Origin: Deltaproteobacteria bacterium
Lineage (GTDB): Bacteria; Desulfobacterota_D; UBA1144; Nemesobacterales; N074bin48
Assembly: GCA_004356685.1 (NCBI GenBank)
Contig: SMWS01000013.1
Span: 1-7,688, forward strand
DNA length: 7,688 nt
Direction: 5' to 3'
Positions 1 to 7,541 of this stretch are shown piece by piece. Below the pieces are notes generated by a model. That model was not told the origin of the DNA, made no database searches, and saw only the letters and a program-made list of their open reading frames with translations. Both the position numbers and the translations under genes were made by a program. Every line of letters starts with the position of its first letter. The first letter of the stretch is position 1.

Positions 1-2
1 CT

Positions 3-2714
3 AATGAAAACGGCGTTTCAGCTTCATATAGAAATTCGCTATTACAACAACTGGAGAGTGGCGAAAGACCTGATTATGCAAACTGGCTTATGCCATTTTG
101 CTGCAAATCCCTAGATTCTATTTTTGATTATATAGCCCAAAATACTATTTTGATCTTTTATAATAGTGAGGATGATCAGTATTTTGAGAGGTGCTTAGAA
201 AACATTTCATATAAGCTCGAGTTACTTAAGAAAAAATTCAAGATAATCCCCGATACCGATTCACTATATTTAAACAGGTCTGAATTAAATAAGAAACTTT
301 TAAGATTTAGAAAAATTTATATAGCCGATTTACCTCTAAATAAAAAAAATACCTTTAATCTGGAGTTTGAAAATATAAATTTTAGTAAACATGCAGAAAA
401 CCGAATAGAAAACCGCCCGGAAAATAACACAGGAAATCAGGATTCCCCCTATGATGAACTGCTAAACAATTTAAAACAACTTTTAGCTGAAGATTATCTC
501 ATCTTTTTTGTTTTAAAAACAACAAATGAGATCAATAAACTTAAAGAAATTACCCAATCCAGGAACTTAAGGAACATCCAATTTGATATGGGTGATATTG
601 GAAGTGGCTTTATATCGGACAAATCGAAGATTGTGCTTATTACTGAAAATGAGATATATAAAGAAAGGAAGATTAAAAAAGATATAAAGAGTGATGACAC
701 GCCATCTGCTTTTATAACCTCTTTCAGTGAACTTAAACCAGGTGATTACGTAGTACACAAAGAATTTGGAATAGGCTTGTATAAGGGTCTTTTACAACTG
801 GATATAAAAAATAAAAAAGCTGACTTTTTGGTGTGTGAATACAGAGACGGTGATAAAATATATGTACCCGTTGATAAATTCAATATAGTTCAAAGATTTA
901 TAGGTGATGGGAAATCCCCAGTAATTGAGAAACTGGGCAAAGAAACCTGGTCTAAAACCCTAAAAAAAGTTAAAAAATCAATAGAGCTTATTGCAAAAGA
1001 CTTACTGCAACTATACGCCAGACGAAAAGCCGAAAAGGGCTTTAGATTTTCTAAAAACGACGAGCTCTACAATGAGCTTGAATCCTCGTTTGAACATGAT
1101 GAAACTTCTCACCAAATAAGCGCTATAAATGACGTTATGACCGATATGGAATCTCCAAACTCCATGGATCGTTTGATCTGTGGAGATGTAGGCTTTGGAA
1201 AAACAGAAGTCGCTATAAGAGCAGCTTTTAAGGCCGTTATGGATGCTAAACAGGTTGCAGTTATTGTACCTACTACACTGCTGTGCTTTCAGCATTATCT
1301 AACTTTCAGGTCACGGCTGAAAGACTTTGCAGTAAACATAGAAATGATTTCCAGGTTCAGGACTTCTGCTCAAACAACTAAAATTTTAAAATCATTATCA
1401 GAAGGTAAAACCGACATAATTATAGGCACACATAAACTGCTTGGAAATAAAGTTAATTTTAAAGACCTGGGACTTATAATCATAGATGAAGAGCACAAGT
1501 TTGGTGTAAAACAAAAAGAAAATATAAGGAAAATGAAAAGTTCAGTTGATGTGCTTGCACTAAGTGCAACACCAATTCCAAGAACCCTTCAGCTATCCCT
1601 CGTAAATATTAGAGATATAAGCCTTATAAATACTCCGCCGGAAGGAAGACAGCAAATTGAAACATATGTCTATCTCTACAATGAAAATACTATTAAAAAT
1701 GCGATTTCAAACGAACTAAAAAGAGGAGGGTCCGTATTTTTTATTCACAATAGAATTGAAAACATACATGGGGTTGCAGAGAGAATCTCAAAGATTGTGC
1801 CCGATGCAAAATATGAAATTACCCACGGAAGAATGAACGAATCCATGCTGGAGAAAAGCATAGGCAAATTTATAAATGGGGAAATAAATTTATTAATAAC
1901 AACAACAATAGTAGAATCAGGCCTGGATATTCCAAGAGCAAACACTATTATCATAAACGATGCTCACACATTTGGGCTTGCTGATTTATACCAGCTAAGA
2001 GGCAGGGTAGGCAGGACGGACAAAAAAGCATATGCATATTTTTTAATCCCTCAATCAAAACAGCTTACTGAAGCATCGAAAAAAAGGCTGAAAGCAATAT
2101 CGGAATTAAAGGAACTAGGGTCGGGATTTAAACTTGCGTTATCTGATCTGGAAATAAGAGGGGCCGGAACCTTGTTTGGGACAGAACAGTCAGGCCATAT
2201 TGGCAATATTGGCTTAGAGATGTATCTGGAAATACTTGAAAGTGCTATAAAGGATCTAAGCCATCAAAAAAAGGAGTTTGATTTTGAGCCCGAGATAAAA
2301 TCATCGCATCCTACCTTCATACCAAATGAATACATCGAAGATGATTCTGAGAGACTTATGGTATACAAAAAACTTTCATCTGTTAAAACGTTTAAAGAAC
2401 TGAGAGAAATCTACAGTGATATTTCAGACAGGTTTGGAAAAGTTCCCGAAGCTGTAAATAATTTGTTTAGTTTAATAGAAATAAAAATTTATATGAAAAA
2501 GTTTTTTATTAAGAAACTTGATCTTAAACAAAAAAGTGTAGCTATGGAGTTTTTAGAAAATTCACCACTATTTGATTATTTCAGACCATCTGGAATATAT
2601 AAGCTTCATGACAGTAAGGACTTTGACTTAAAATCTGTAAAGAAAATTATGTCTTCATTCACTGCAGGCAAACCGCCATATATGAATCAAATAAAAGAGC
2701 CATCTCTACACTAA
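3..2714 (+). CDS. mfd: Transcription-repair coupling factor Mfd, 5' end cut by window edge
   Basis: Mfd is an ATP-driven DNA translocase that binds RNA polymerase stalled at DNA damage, pushes it off and recruits UvrA. The reading frame is open to the left edge, and its first residues (NENGVSASYRN onward) align with the end of the UvrB-like N-terminal module of E. coli Mfd, so the first ATG at base 90 is internal. About 903 residues are visible; by comparison with E. coli (1148 residues) roughly 250 are missing. In visible-residue numbering: RNA-polymerase-interacting CarD-like domain about 247-305 (GDYVVHKEFGIGLYKG); Walker A GDVGFGKT 394-401; DEEH box 495-498; SATPIPRT from 521; translocation-motif region from TTTIVESGLDIPRAN at 634 to QLRGRVGR ending near 671; C-terminal TRCF domain about 763-870. 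All helicase motifs look intact and there is no frameshift. It is the first visible gene of an operon with two envelope chaperone genes. Confidence 0.97.
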   Translation, partial: NENGVSASYRNSLLQQLESGERPDYANWLMPFCCKSLDSIFDYIAQNTILIFYNSEDDQYFERCLENISYKLELLKKKFKIIPDTDSLYLNRSELNKKLLRFRKIYIADLPLNKKNTFNLEFENINFSKHAENRIENRPENNTGNQDSPYDELLNNLKQLLAEDYLIFFVLKTTNEINKLKEITQSRNLRNIQFDMGDIGSGFISDKSKIVLITENEIYKERKIKKDIKSDDTPSAFITSFSELKPGDYVVHKEFGIGLYKGLLQLDIKNKKADFLVCEYRDGDKIYVPVDKFNIVQRFIGDGKSPVIEKLGKETWSKTLKKVKKSIELIAKDLLQLYARRKAEKGFRFSKNDELYNELESSFEHDETSHQISAINDVMTDMESPNSMDRLICGDVGFGKTEVAIRAAFKAVMDAKQVAVIVPTTLLCFQHYLTFRSRLKDFAVNIEMISRFRTSAQTTKILKSLSEGKTDIIIGTHKLLGNKVNFKDLGLIIIDEEHKFGVKQKENIRKMKSSVDVLALSATPIPRTLQLSLVNIRDISLINTPPEGRQQIETYVYLYNENTIKNAISNELKRGGSVFFIHNRIENIHGVAERISKIVPDAKYEITHGRMNESMLEKSIGKFINGEINLLITTTIVESGLDIPRANTIIINDAHTFGLADLYQLRGRVGRTDKKAYAYFLIPQSKQLTEASKKRLKAISELKELGSGFKLALSDLEIRGAGTLFGTEQSGHIGNIGLEMYLEILESAIKDLSHQKKEFDFEPEIKSSHPTFIPNEYIEDDSERLMVYKKLSSVKTFKELREIYSDISDRFGKVPEAVNNLFSLIEIKIYMKKFFIKKLDLKQKSVAMEFLENSPLFDYFRPSGIYKLHDSKDFDLKSVKKIMSSFTAGKPPYMNQIKEPSLH

Positions 2715-2718
2715 AGGA
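2713..2718 (+). promoter_or_regulatory. Shine-Dalgarno of the lipoprotein gene, overlapping the mfd stop
   Basis: AAAGGA lies four bases before the ATG at 2723, and its first two bases are the last two of the mfd TAA stop (2712-2714). It supports this start codon and suggests that ribosomes finishing mfd can reinitiate on the next gene. Confidence 0.75.
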
Positions 2719-2722
2719 CGTC

Positions 2723-3577
2723 ATGTTGAAATCTATTATATTAGCATCAATGATAATTTTACTGTCAGCTTGTAATGATTTTAATCATTTAGAAAATCAG
2801 AAAAATGAGAAATCAGAAAAAAGCCCGAATGATAAAATTGTAGTTAAAATTGGATCTGATTACATCACTCGGCAGCAACTCCTGGATTCTATTTCTAAAC
2901 TACCAATAAAACAAAAAATACTTATTCAGTCCTCTCCTAAAAAAATGAATAAGTATATTGAATCTTATATAAACAAGGAAGTTCTTTATAGAGAAGCGCT
3001 AACAAGGGGTTTTAGCGAAAGAGAAAACATAAAGAAGTCTATAGAAGAATATAGAAAGAAAGTTCTTATCAAAAGCTTAACGGATGAGATATTAAAACGA
3101 GAAATTTCGGACAAAGAAATAGAGCAATACTACGGGGCAAACAGAGAAAAATATAAAACCGCTTTAGTCACTCAGGTATCTGTAACTCCAAGAGATAAAG
3201 AAAATGATAATCCCAGGGATCTGGAAAGCGTGTTAAATAATATAAGAGCGCAATTAGAAAAAGACGGGAGCATGGATGATTTTAAAAAAAACAATTTATA
3301 TTCAGTAAAAATCAGGGAATCTTTTGAGATTAATAAAGACAAATACAACAAAATCTTAGCTGATACCGTATTTAATATGAAGATTGGGGAAGTTTCTGAG
3401 CCAGTCAAACTAAATAACTCTTATGTTATATTTAAATTTTTAAACGGCCCGGGTTATATACCATTTAAAAACGTGAAAAATAATATAAAATTTGCTATTA
3501 GAAATAATAATTTTAACAATTACTTAAATAACCTTAAGGACTTAGCCGGAATAGAGATTTATATTGATAATATTTAA
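2723..3577 (+). CDS. SurA/PpiC-type lipoprotein with degenerate parvulin domain
   Basis: Predicted envelope lipoprotein of 284 residues in the SurA_N/PpiC superfamily. A short signal peptide (Lys3, hydrophobic 5-14) ends in the lipobox LSAC, making Cys17 the likely lipidated residue; residues 18-36 form a polar, charged linker. Residues about 40-135 resemble the SurA-type N-terminal chaperone domain (conserved-looking IGSDYITRQQL, then charged helices with YINKEVLYREA). Residues about 140-245 occupy the place of a parvulin isomerase domain, and GEVSEPVKLNNSYVIFKFL matches its final strand region. Both signature histidines seem replaced: Gln151 where AHIL has His, and Val235 where GFHII has His. 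The GG-L-G-F segment is also not recognisable. I infer a chaperone or holdase with little isomerase activity. It sits eight bases after mfd and 16 bases before surA, so it is very likely cotranscribed. The EpsD group of parvulin lipoproteins is an alternative family, but no exopolysaccharide genes are visible. Confidence 0.8.
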   Translation: MLKSIILASMIILLSACNDFNHLENQKNEKSEKSPNDKIVVKIGSDYITRQQLLDSISKLPIKQKILIQSSPKKMNKYIESYINKEVLYREALTRGFSERENIKKSIEEYRKKVLIKSLTDEILKREISDKEIEQYYGANREKYKTALVTQVSVTPRDKENDNPRDLESVLNNIRAQLEKDGSMDDFKKNNLYSVKIRESFEINKDKYNKILADTVFNMKIGEVSEPVKLNNSYVIFKFLNGPGYIPFKNVKNNIKFAIRNNNFNNYLNNLKDLAGIEIYIDNI

Positions 3578-3583
3578 AAGGAG
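3576..3583 (+). promoter_or_regulatory. Strong Shine-Dalgarno of surA, overlapping the upstream stop
   Basis: AAAAGGAG shares two bases with the TAA stop (3575-3577) of the lipoprotein gene and lies ten bases before the ATG at 3594. The next in-frame ATGs (3609, 3615) are too distant, which fixes the start at 3594. Confidence 0.75.
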
Positions 3584-3593
3584 ATAAATCAAA

Positions 3594-4517
3594 ATGCTCA
3601 AAATTAGAATGACTATGCTTATGGCGCTTTTAACACTATTTTCTGGGTTGTCCTATGCAACTGAGGTCATAGACAGAATAGTAGCAATAGTAAATGATGA
3701 CATAATTACACTTTCAGATTTTAATAAATATATAGTTTCACTGCCTAAGCAAACAGTTGAAATTAATAAGGATCAGGCTTTAAATGATTTAGTTGAACAG
3801 ATGATTTTAACCCAGGAGGCTGCTAAACTCGGAATTACAGTCACAGATGCTGAAATCGACAGATCAATAGAAAATGTAAAGGGCAGATTGGATATGTCAG
3901 ATGAACAAATGAATGAAATGTTAAATAAACAAAATCTGACCACCGAACAATTTAGAAATCAGTGGCGCTTGCAAATCCTAAGCGGCAAGTTAGTTAGTAC
4001 ATTAGTTAAAGGCAGGATTGCAGTTACAGATGAGGAGATAAAAGATCTTTATAAACAATATTACGGTGAAATAGAAAATGCTGATGAAGTAGAGATAGCC
4101 CATATTCTGATATCATTTGATGCTTCTGAGGAACAGCAAGCGCTACAAAAAGCAAACAAAGTGGCTGAACTTGCAAAGTCAGGATCGAATTTCAGCAAAC
4201 TGGTTTCTGAATATTCTGACGATACATTTTCAAAAGATAAAGAAGGAGTGCTTGGATATTTTAATAAGGGAGAGCTTGTTTCTGAACTTGAAGATGTTGT
4301 ATCGGTTACTGAAGTAGGAAAGACATCGGGGCCGGTAAAAACAATTTCAGGTTTTCATATAATTAAAGTGTTAGACAGAAACACACTCGATGAGAGCTCT
4401 TTAGACCAGTACAGAGAACAGCTAAGACAAGAAATTTACAAACAAAAAGTAACTGAAGAATTAGAAAAATATATTGCCGGCATAAGAGAAAACGCTTACA
4501 TAGAGATCAAACTCTGA
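3594..4517 (+). CDS. surA: Periplasmic chaperone/peptidyl-prolyl isomerase, SurA-like, single parvulin domain
   Basis: A 307-residue secreted protein of the SurA family, which escorts unfolded outer-membrane proteins across the periplasm. Residues 1-22 form a Sec signal peptide with probable cleavage after SYA (SYA/TEV). The mature N-terminus, VIDRIVAIVNDDIITLSDF, is the classic SurA start. Residues to about 150 form the helical chaperone domain. Residues about 165-260 form one parvulin domain with AHILI (His170), a KEGVLGYF element standing for the usual GGDLGWF, and SGFHIIKVLD (His255). A C-terminal helix of about 265-307 completes the fold. E. coli SurA has 428 residues and two parvulin domains; the shorter one-domain form is common in other lineages. 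It is the last gene of the mfd operon and runs toward gcvP, with 24 bases between the stops. The symbol rests on family membership and neighbourhood; a generic PpiC-family chaperone name would also fit. Confidence 0.88.
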   Translation: MLKIRMTMLMALLTLFSGLSYATEVIDRIVAIVNDDIITLSDFNKYIVSLPKQTVEINKDQALNDLVEQMILTQEAAKLGITVTDAEIDRSIENVKGRLDMSDEQMNEMLNKQNLTTEQFRNQWRLQILSGKLVSTLVKGRIAVTDEEIKDLYKQYYGEIENADEVEIAHILISFDASEEQQALQKANKVAELAKSGSNFSKLVSEYSDDTFSKDKEGVLGYFNKGELVSELEDVVSVTEVGKTSGPVKTISGFHIIKVLDRNTLDESSLDQYREQLRQEIYKQKVTEELEKYIAGIRENAYIEIKL

Positions 4518-4523
4518 TCTTTA
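4501..4523 (+). terminator. Weak hairpin over the surA stop codon, possible terminator
   Basis: Bases 4501-4509 and 4515-4523 can pair as a nine-pair stem with one G-U pair (core AGATCA / TGATCT) around the five-base loop AACTC. It includes the surA TGA at 4515-4517 and ends in CTTTA. The stem is AT-rich and no real U-tract follows, so it is a poor intrinsic terminator. It is nevertheless the only hairpin I see between the convergent surA and gcvP genes. Confidence 0.3.
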
Positions 4524-4541
4524 AAAGCCAGCAAGAAGATA

Positions 4542-7433
4542 CTACTCATAACCCTCAGTAGGTATACAGGTGCAAACCAAATTTTTATCCCCATAAGGGT
4601 TATTTATTCTTCCAACAGGCGGCCAGAATTTGTTTTCTTTTAAATATTGCAAAGGATAAGCTGCAAATTCTCTGCTGTAAGGATGATTCCATTCACTGCA
4701 ACAAATATGCTCAGCTGTATGAGGAGCATTCTTCAGTACATTATTTTCTTTTTCAAAATTGCCGCTTGCTATTTCATCTACCTCTTTACGAATAGATATA
4801 AGCGCTTCACAAAACCTATCAAGTTCTTCTTTTGGTTCACTCTCAGTTGGTTCTATCATCATAGTACCAGGTACCGGCCATGAAACCGTTGGTGCATGAA
4901 AGCCATAATCCATAAGCCTTTTAGCTATATCCTCTACCTCTATATCTGCCGATCTTTTAAATTCCCTAAGGTCTATAATTAATTCATGGGCGACCCTTCC
5001 TTTTTTTCCTTTGTATAAAACTTTATAATATTTCTCCAGCCTGAATTTTATATAGTTTGCATTTAGAATTGCTACCTTTGTTGCCTTAGTAACGCCACCC
5101 CTTCCAAGCATTTTTATATATCCATAAGAAATTATGAGAATACTCCCGCTTCCCCAGGGAGTTGCGCTTACAGCACTAATTGCTTTTTTGCCCCCTACAT
5201 CAGCGTATACATGATTTGGAAGATATTTAACCAGACTTTTCCCAACACATATTGGGCCCATTCCAGGCCCTCCTCCTCCATGTGGAATACTAAATGTTTT
5301 ATGAAGGTTTAGATGACAAACATCTGCGCCTATTACCCCAGGGCTTGTGAGTCCTACCTGGGCGTTCATATTTGCGCCGTCCATATAAACGAGCCCTCCA
5401 CTGCTGTGAACTAACTCACAAACCTGCTTTATCGATTCTTCAAATACCCCGTGGGTCGATGGATAAGTAACCATTATTGCGGCAAGCTTATTGCTATTAT
5501 CTGCAGCCTTTTTGCTAAGATCATCTAAATCTATGTTTCCATCCCCGTCACACTTAACCACTACAACATCCATACCACACATAACAGCGCTCGCCGGGTT
5601 TGTACCATGAGCAGAACTTGGTACGAGAACTATATTCCTTTGAGCCTGATCATTATCATTATGATAAGCCCTGATTACCATAAGCCCTGCATATTCACCC
5701 TGAGCGCCTGAATTAGGCTGTAGTGATACACCCTTAAATCCTGTGATTTCAATAAGATCTTTTTCCAGTTCTTTAATCAATTCACCATAGCCTCTGACCT
5801 GTTGTGCGGGTGCAAAAGGATGTATCCTGGAAAACTCTTGCCATGTTACAGGAATCATCTCAGAGGTGGCATTTAGCTTCATAGTGCAGGAGCCAAGAGG
5901 AATCATCGATGTATTCAGTGATAAATCTCTGTTTTCTAGTTTCTTAATGTACCGAAGCATCTGAGTTTCAGAGTGGTTTTTATTAAAAACAGGGTGGGTT
6001 AAAAAACTGCTTTTTCTACTGAGAGCACTTGGTAAATCAAGCTCAATATTAGTTAATTCAGAATCAATTATTTTTATATCAATTTGTTTATCGAGTGAAG
6101 TAGAAAAAATCTCAATCAACTTCTTAACATCTTTTACGCTTTTAGTTTCATCTATAGAAACTCCAATATTGTTGCCGTCTATATACCTTAGATTAATCTT
6201 ATTTTTAATGCACTGATTTGTTATAGTTTCCAAAGTAGAACCGGGGTAGTTAGATAAATCTAGTCTTAATGTGTCAAAATAATTTTTGTTTACCTGCTTT
6301 ACGCCCAAGGCTGACAAATAACTATTTAGCAGCCTGGTTAAACCATGTATTTTACTTGCAACCTCCTTAAGGCCATCCGGACCGTGATATACGGCATACA
6401 TACCGGCCATAATTGCAGGAAGCGACTGAGCCGTGCATATGTTAGATGTTGCCTTATCCCTTCTAATATGCTGCTCTCTTGTCTGAAGCGCCATTCTGTA
6501 CGCGCTATTGCCATTTGAATCAATAGAGAGCCCAATTATTCTTCCCGGAACATTCCTTTTAAATTCATCCCTTGTTGCAAAGAAAGCCGCATGTGGCCCG
6601 CCAAACCCCATCGGCACGCCAAACCTCTGGGTCGATCCAATAACTACGTCTGCACCCATTTCGCCGGGTGGTTTTAGTAGTGTAAGGCTCAGTAGATCTG
6701 CAGCGATTATTGTTTTAATACCTAAATTATGGCCGTCACTTATTATATTTGAATAATCATTTATTTGCCCAAACTGATCAGGATACTGCAAAATCATTCC
6801 AAAATATTTTTCATTTAAATCTATTTCACCAGTACTTGATATAACAAGCTTTATTCCAAGCGGCTCAGCGCGGGTTTTGAGTACCTCTATTGTCTGCGGA
6901 AAACATCCATCAGAAACAAAGAACCTGTTTTGCCCCCTCTCAGTAGATTTTCTATCCCTCAGACGTGCAGCCATAGACATTGCCTCGGCAGCCGCTGTCG
7001 CCTCATCCAAAAGAGAGGCATTGGCAATCTCAAGCCCTGTCAAATCTATAACCATAGTCTGGAAGTTGATTAGAGCCTCCAGCCTTCCCTGTGCTATTTC
7101 GGATTGATATGGCGTGTATTGGGTATACCAACCGGGGTTTTCAAAAATATTTCTTAATATAACCCCCGGGGTAATAGTGTCGTAATAACCAAGCCCAATA
7201 TAAGACTTATAGACTTTATTCTTAAGTGAGATTGTTTTAAGATTGCTTAAATAATCAAACTCGGACTGAGCCTCAGATATTTTTAACTGTTTATTATTTC
7301 TTATTGCTTCTGGAATTGTTTCATCTATAAGCCCGTCCAATGAACTGCATCCAATAGCATGAAGCATCTGCGCAATTTCAGCTTCATTAGGACCGATATG
7401 ACGGCTTATAAAACTATCGTTAGGGTAGTTCAT
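4542..7433 (-). CDS. gcvP: Glycine dehydrogenase (decarboxylating), P protein, fused form
   Basis: The PLP-dependent P protein of the glycine cleavage system, which decarboxylates glycine and passes the aminomethyl group to the lipoyl arm of GcvH. It is full length at 963 residues (E. coli 957). The start FISRHIGPNEAEIAQML and the end PVGRINNPYGDKN...CTCIPTEGYE match both ends of the family. The N-terminal half (to about residue 445) corresponds to GcvPA, with SYIGLGYYDT, NPGWYTQYTPYQ and LLDEATAAAEAM. The C-terminal half corresponds to GcvPB, with SMIPLGSCTMKLNA and LHKTFSIPHGGGGPGMGP; Lys712 (codon complement of 5298-5300) is the predicted PLP Schiff-base lysine. The equivalent site in the N half is Gln269 (STQRFGVPMGFGGP), as expected for a fused enzyme in which only the C half binds PLP. 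An in-frame TAG (complement of 7440-7442) nine bases before the ATG excludes a longer start. No good Shine-Dalgarno is visible. It follows gcvH on the same strand after a 108-base gap. Confidence 0.98.
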   Translation of the reverse strand: MNYPNDSFISRHIGPNEAEIAQMLHAIGCSSLDGLIDETIPEAIRNNKQLKISEAQSEFDYLSNLKTISLKNKVYKSYIGLGYYDTITPGVILRNIFENPGWYTQYTPYQSEIAQGRLEALINFQTMVIDLTGLEIANASLLDEATAAAEAMSMAARLRDRKSTERGQNRFFVSDGCFPQTIEVLKTRAEPLGIKLVISSTGEIDLNEKYFGMILQYPDQFGQINDYSNIISDGHNLGIKTIIAADLLSLTLLKPPGEMGADVVIGSTQRFGVPMGFGGPHAAFFATRDEFKRNVPGRIIGLSIDSNGNSAYRMALQTREQHIRRDKATSNICTAQSLPAIMAGMYAVYHGPDGLKEVASKIHGLTRLLNSYLSALGVKQVNKNYFDTLRLDLSNYPGSTLETITNQCIKNKINLRYIDGNNIGVSIDETKSVKDVKKLIEIFSTSLDKQIDIKIIDSELTNIELDLPSALSRKSSFLTHPVFNKNHSETQMLRYIKKLENRDLSLNTSMIPLGSCTMKLNATSEMIPVTWQEFSRIHPFAPAQQVRGYGELIKELEKDLIEITGFKGVSLQPNSGAQGEYAGLMVIRAYHNDNDQAQRNIVLVPSSAHGTNPASAVMCGMDVVVVKCDGDGNIDLDDLSKKAADNSNKLAAIMVTYPSTHGVFEESIKQVCELVHSSGGLVYMDGANMNAQVGLTSPGVIGADVCHLNLHKTFSIPHGGGGPGMGPICVGKSLVKYLPNHVYADVGGKKAISAVSATPWGSGSILIISYGYIKMLGRGGVTKATKVAILNANYIKFRLEKYYKVLYKGKKGRVAHELIIDLREFKRSADIEVEDIAKRLMDYGFHAPTVSWPVPGTMMIEPTESEPKEELDRFCEALISIRKEVDEIASGNFEKENNVLKNAPHTAEHICCSEWNHPYSREFAAYPLQYLKENKFWPPVGRINNPYGDKNLVCTCIPTEGYE
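5298..5300 (-). other. gcvP: Codon for predicted PLP-binding Lys712 of GcvP
   Basis: AAA in the reverse strand encodes the lysine of LHKTF, directly before the glycine-rich HGGGGPGMGP loop. It aligns with the known cofactor lysine of E. coli P protein (in NLHKTF). Confidence 0.85.
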
Positions 7434-7444
7434 AATTCTCTAGA

Positions 7445-7474
7445 AATATAAAACTAATAAAGGGTTTATGTAAA
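7445..7474 (-). promoter_or_regulatory. Possible sigma-70-type promoter just before gcvP
   Basis: On the minus strand TTTACA (complement of 7469-7474) resembles a -35 box at five of six positions. After an 18-base spacer, TATATT (complement of 7445-7450) resembles a -10 box, also five of six. A start about seven bases downstream would lie only four or five bases before the gcvP ATG, giving an almost leaderless message. Chance matches are frequent in such AT-rich DNA, so this is tentative. Confidence 0.3.
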
Positions 7475-7481
7475 AGAAGCG

Positions 7482-7502
7482 AGTTTATAATAATCTTAAA
7501 CT
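7482..7502. repeat. Small inverted repeat in the gcvH-gcvP gap
   Basis: AGTTTA (7482-7487) and TAAACT (7497-7502) are perfect inverted six-base arms with a nine-base AT-rich spacer. It could be a weak hairpin or a protein-binding site upstream of the possible gcvP promoter. Its length is also within what AT-rich DNA gives by chance. Confidence 0.25.
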
Positions 7503-7541
7503 TAAATACAACTCAAAGCTGTAAATTGTTCGGTAAAACTG

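Larger units (their letters stand above)
7434..7541 (-). other. gcvH-gcvP intergenic gap, AT-rich, no gene
   Basis: These 108 bases hold no convincing reading frame or RNA gene. Read on the minus strand they contain a promoter-like pair close to gcvP and a small AT-rich inverted repeat. I see no intrinsic terminator after gcvH, so readthrough from gcvH into gcvP remains the default expectation. Confidence 0.7.

Noticed and set aside
90..92. ATG at 90 as the start of mfd
   Set aside because: The frame is open upstream to the left edge, and the upstream residues match Mfd sequence, so the gene is cut by the window and this Met is internal.
393..430. Imperfect repeat encoding ENRIENRPENN in Mfd
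   Set aside because: It is a short run of similar codons in a variable linker of Mfd and too small to be called a repeat element.
494..2000. Several minus-strand open frames of 60-95 codons within mfd
   Set aside because: They lie opposite a strongly conserved coding frame, resemble no family I know and have no ribosome binding sites; they are shadows.
3172..3408. Minus-strand open frame of 78 codons inside the lipoprotein gene
   Set aside because: It is antisense to a gene with a clear lipobox and SurA-like fold, and is likely an artefact of low stop density.
4117..4317. Plus-strand open frame of 66 codons inside surA in another frame
   Set aside because: It overlaps the conserved parvulin domain of SurA, and its translation is basic and unlike any known protein.
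6508..7107. Plus-strand open frames opposite gcvP
   Set aside because: They mirror the codon structure of conserved GcvP segments and have no independent evidence.
7434..7541. Glycine riboswitch upstream of gcvP
   Set aside because: The gap is only 108 bases, extremely AT-rich and without the conserved G-rich junctions of the glycine aptamer; if such a riboswitch exists it would more likely lie upstream of the whole gcv operon, outside the window.
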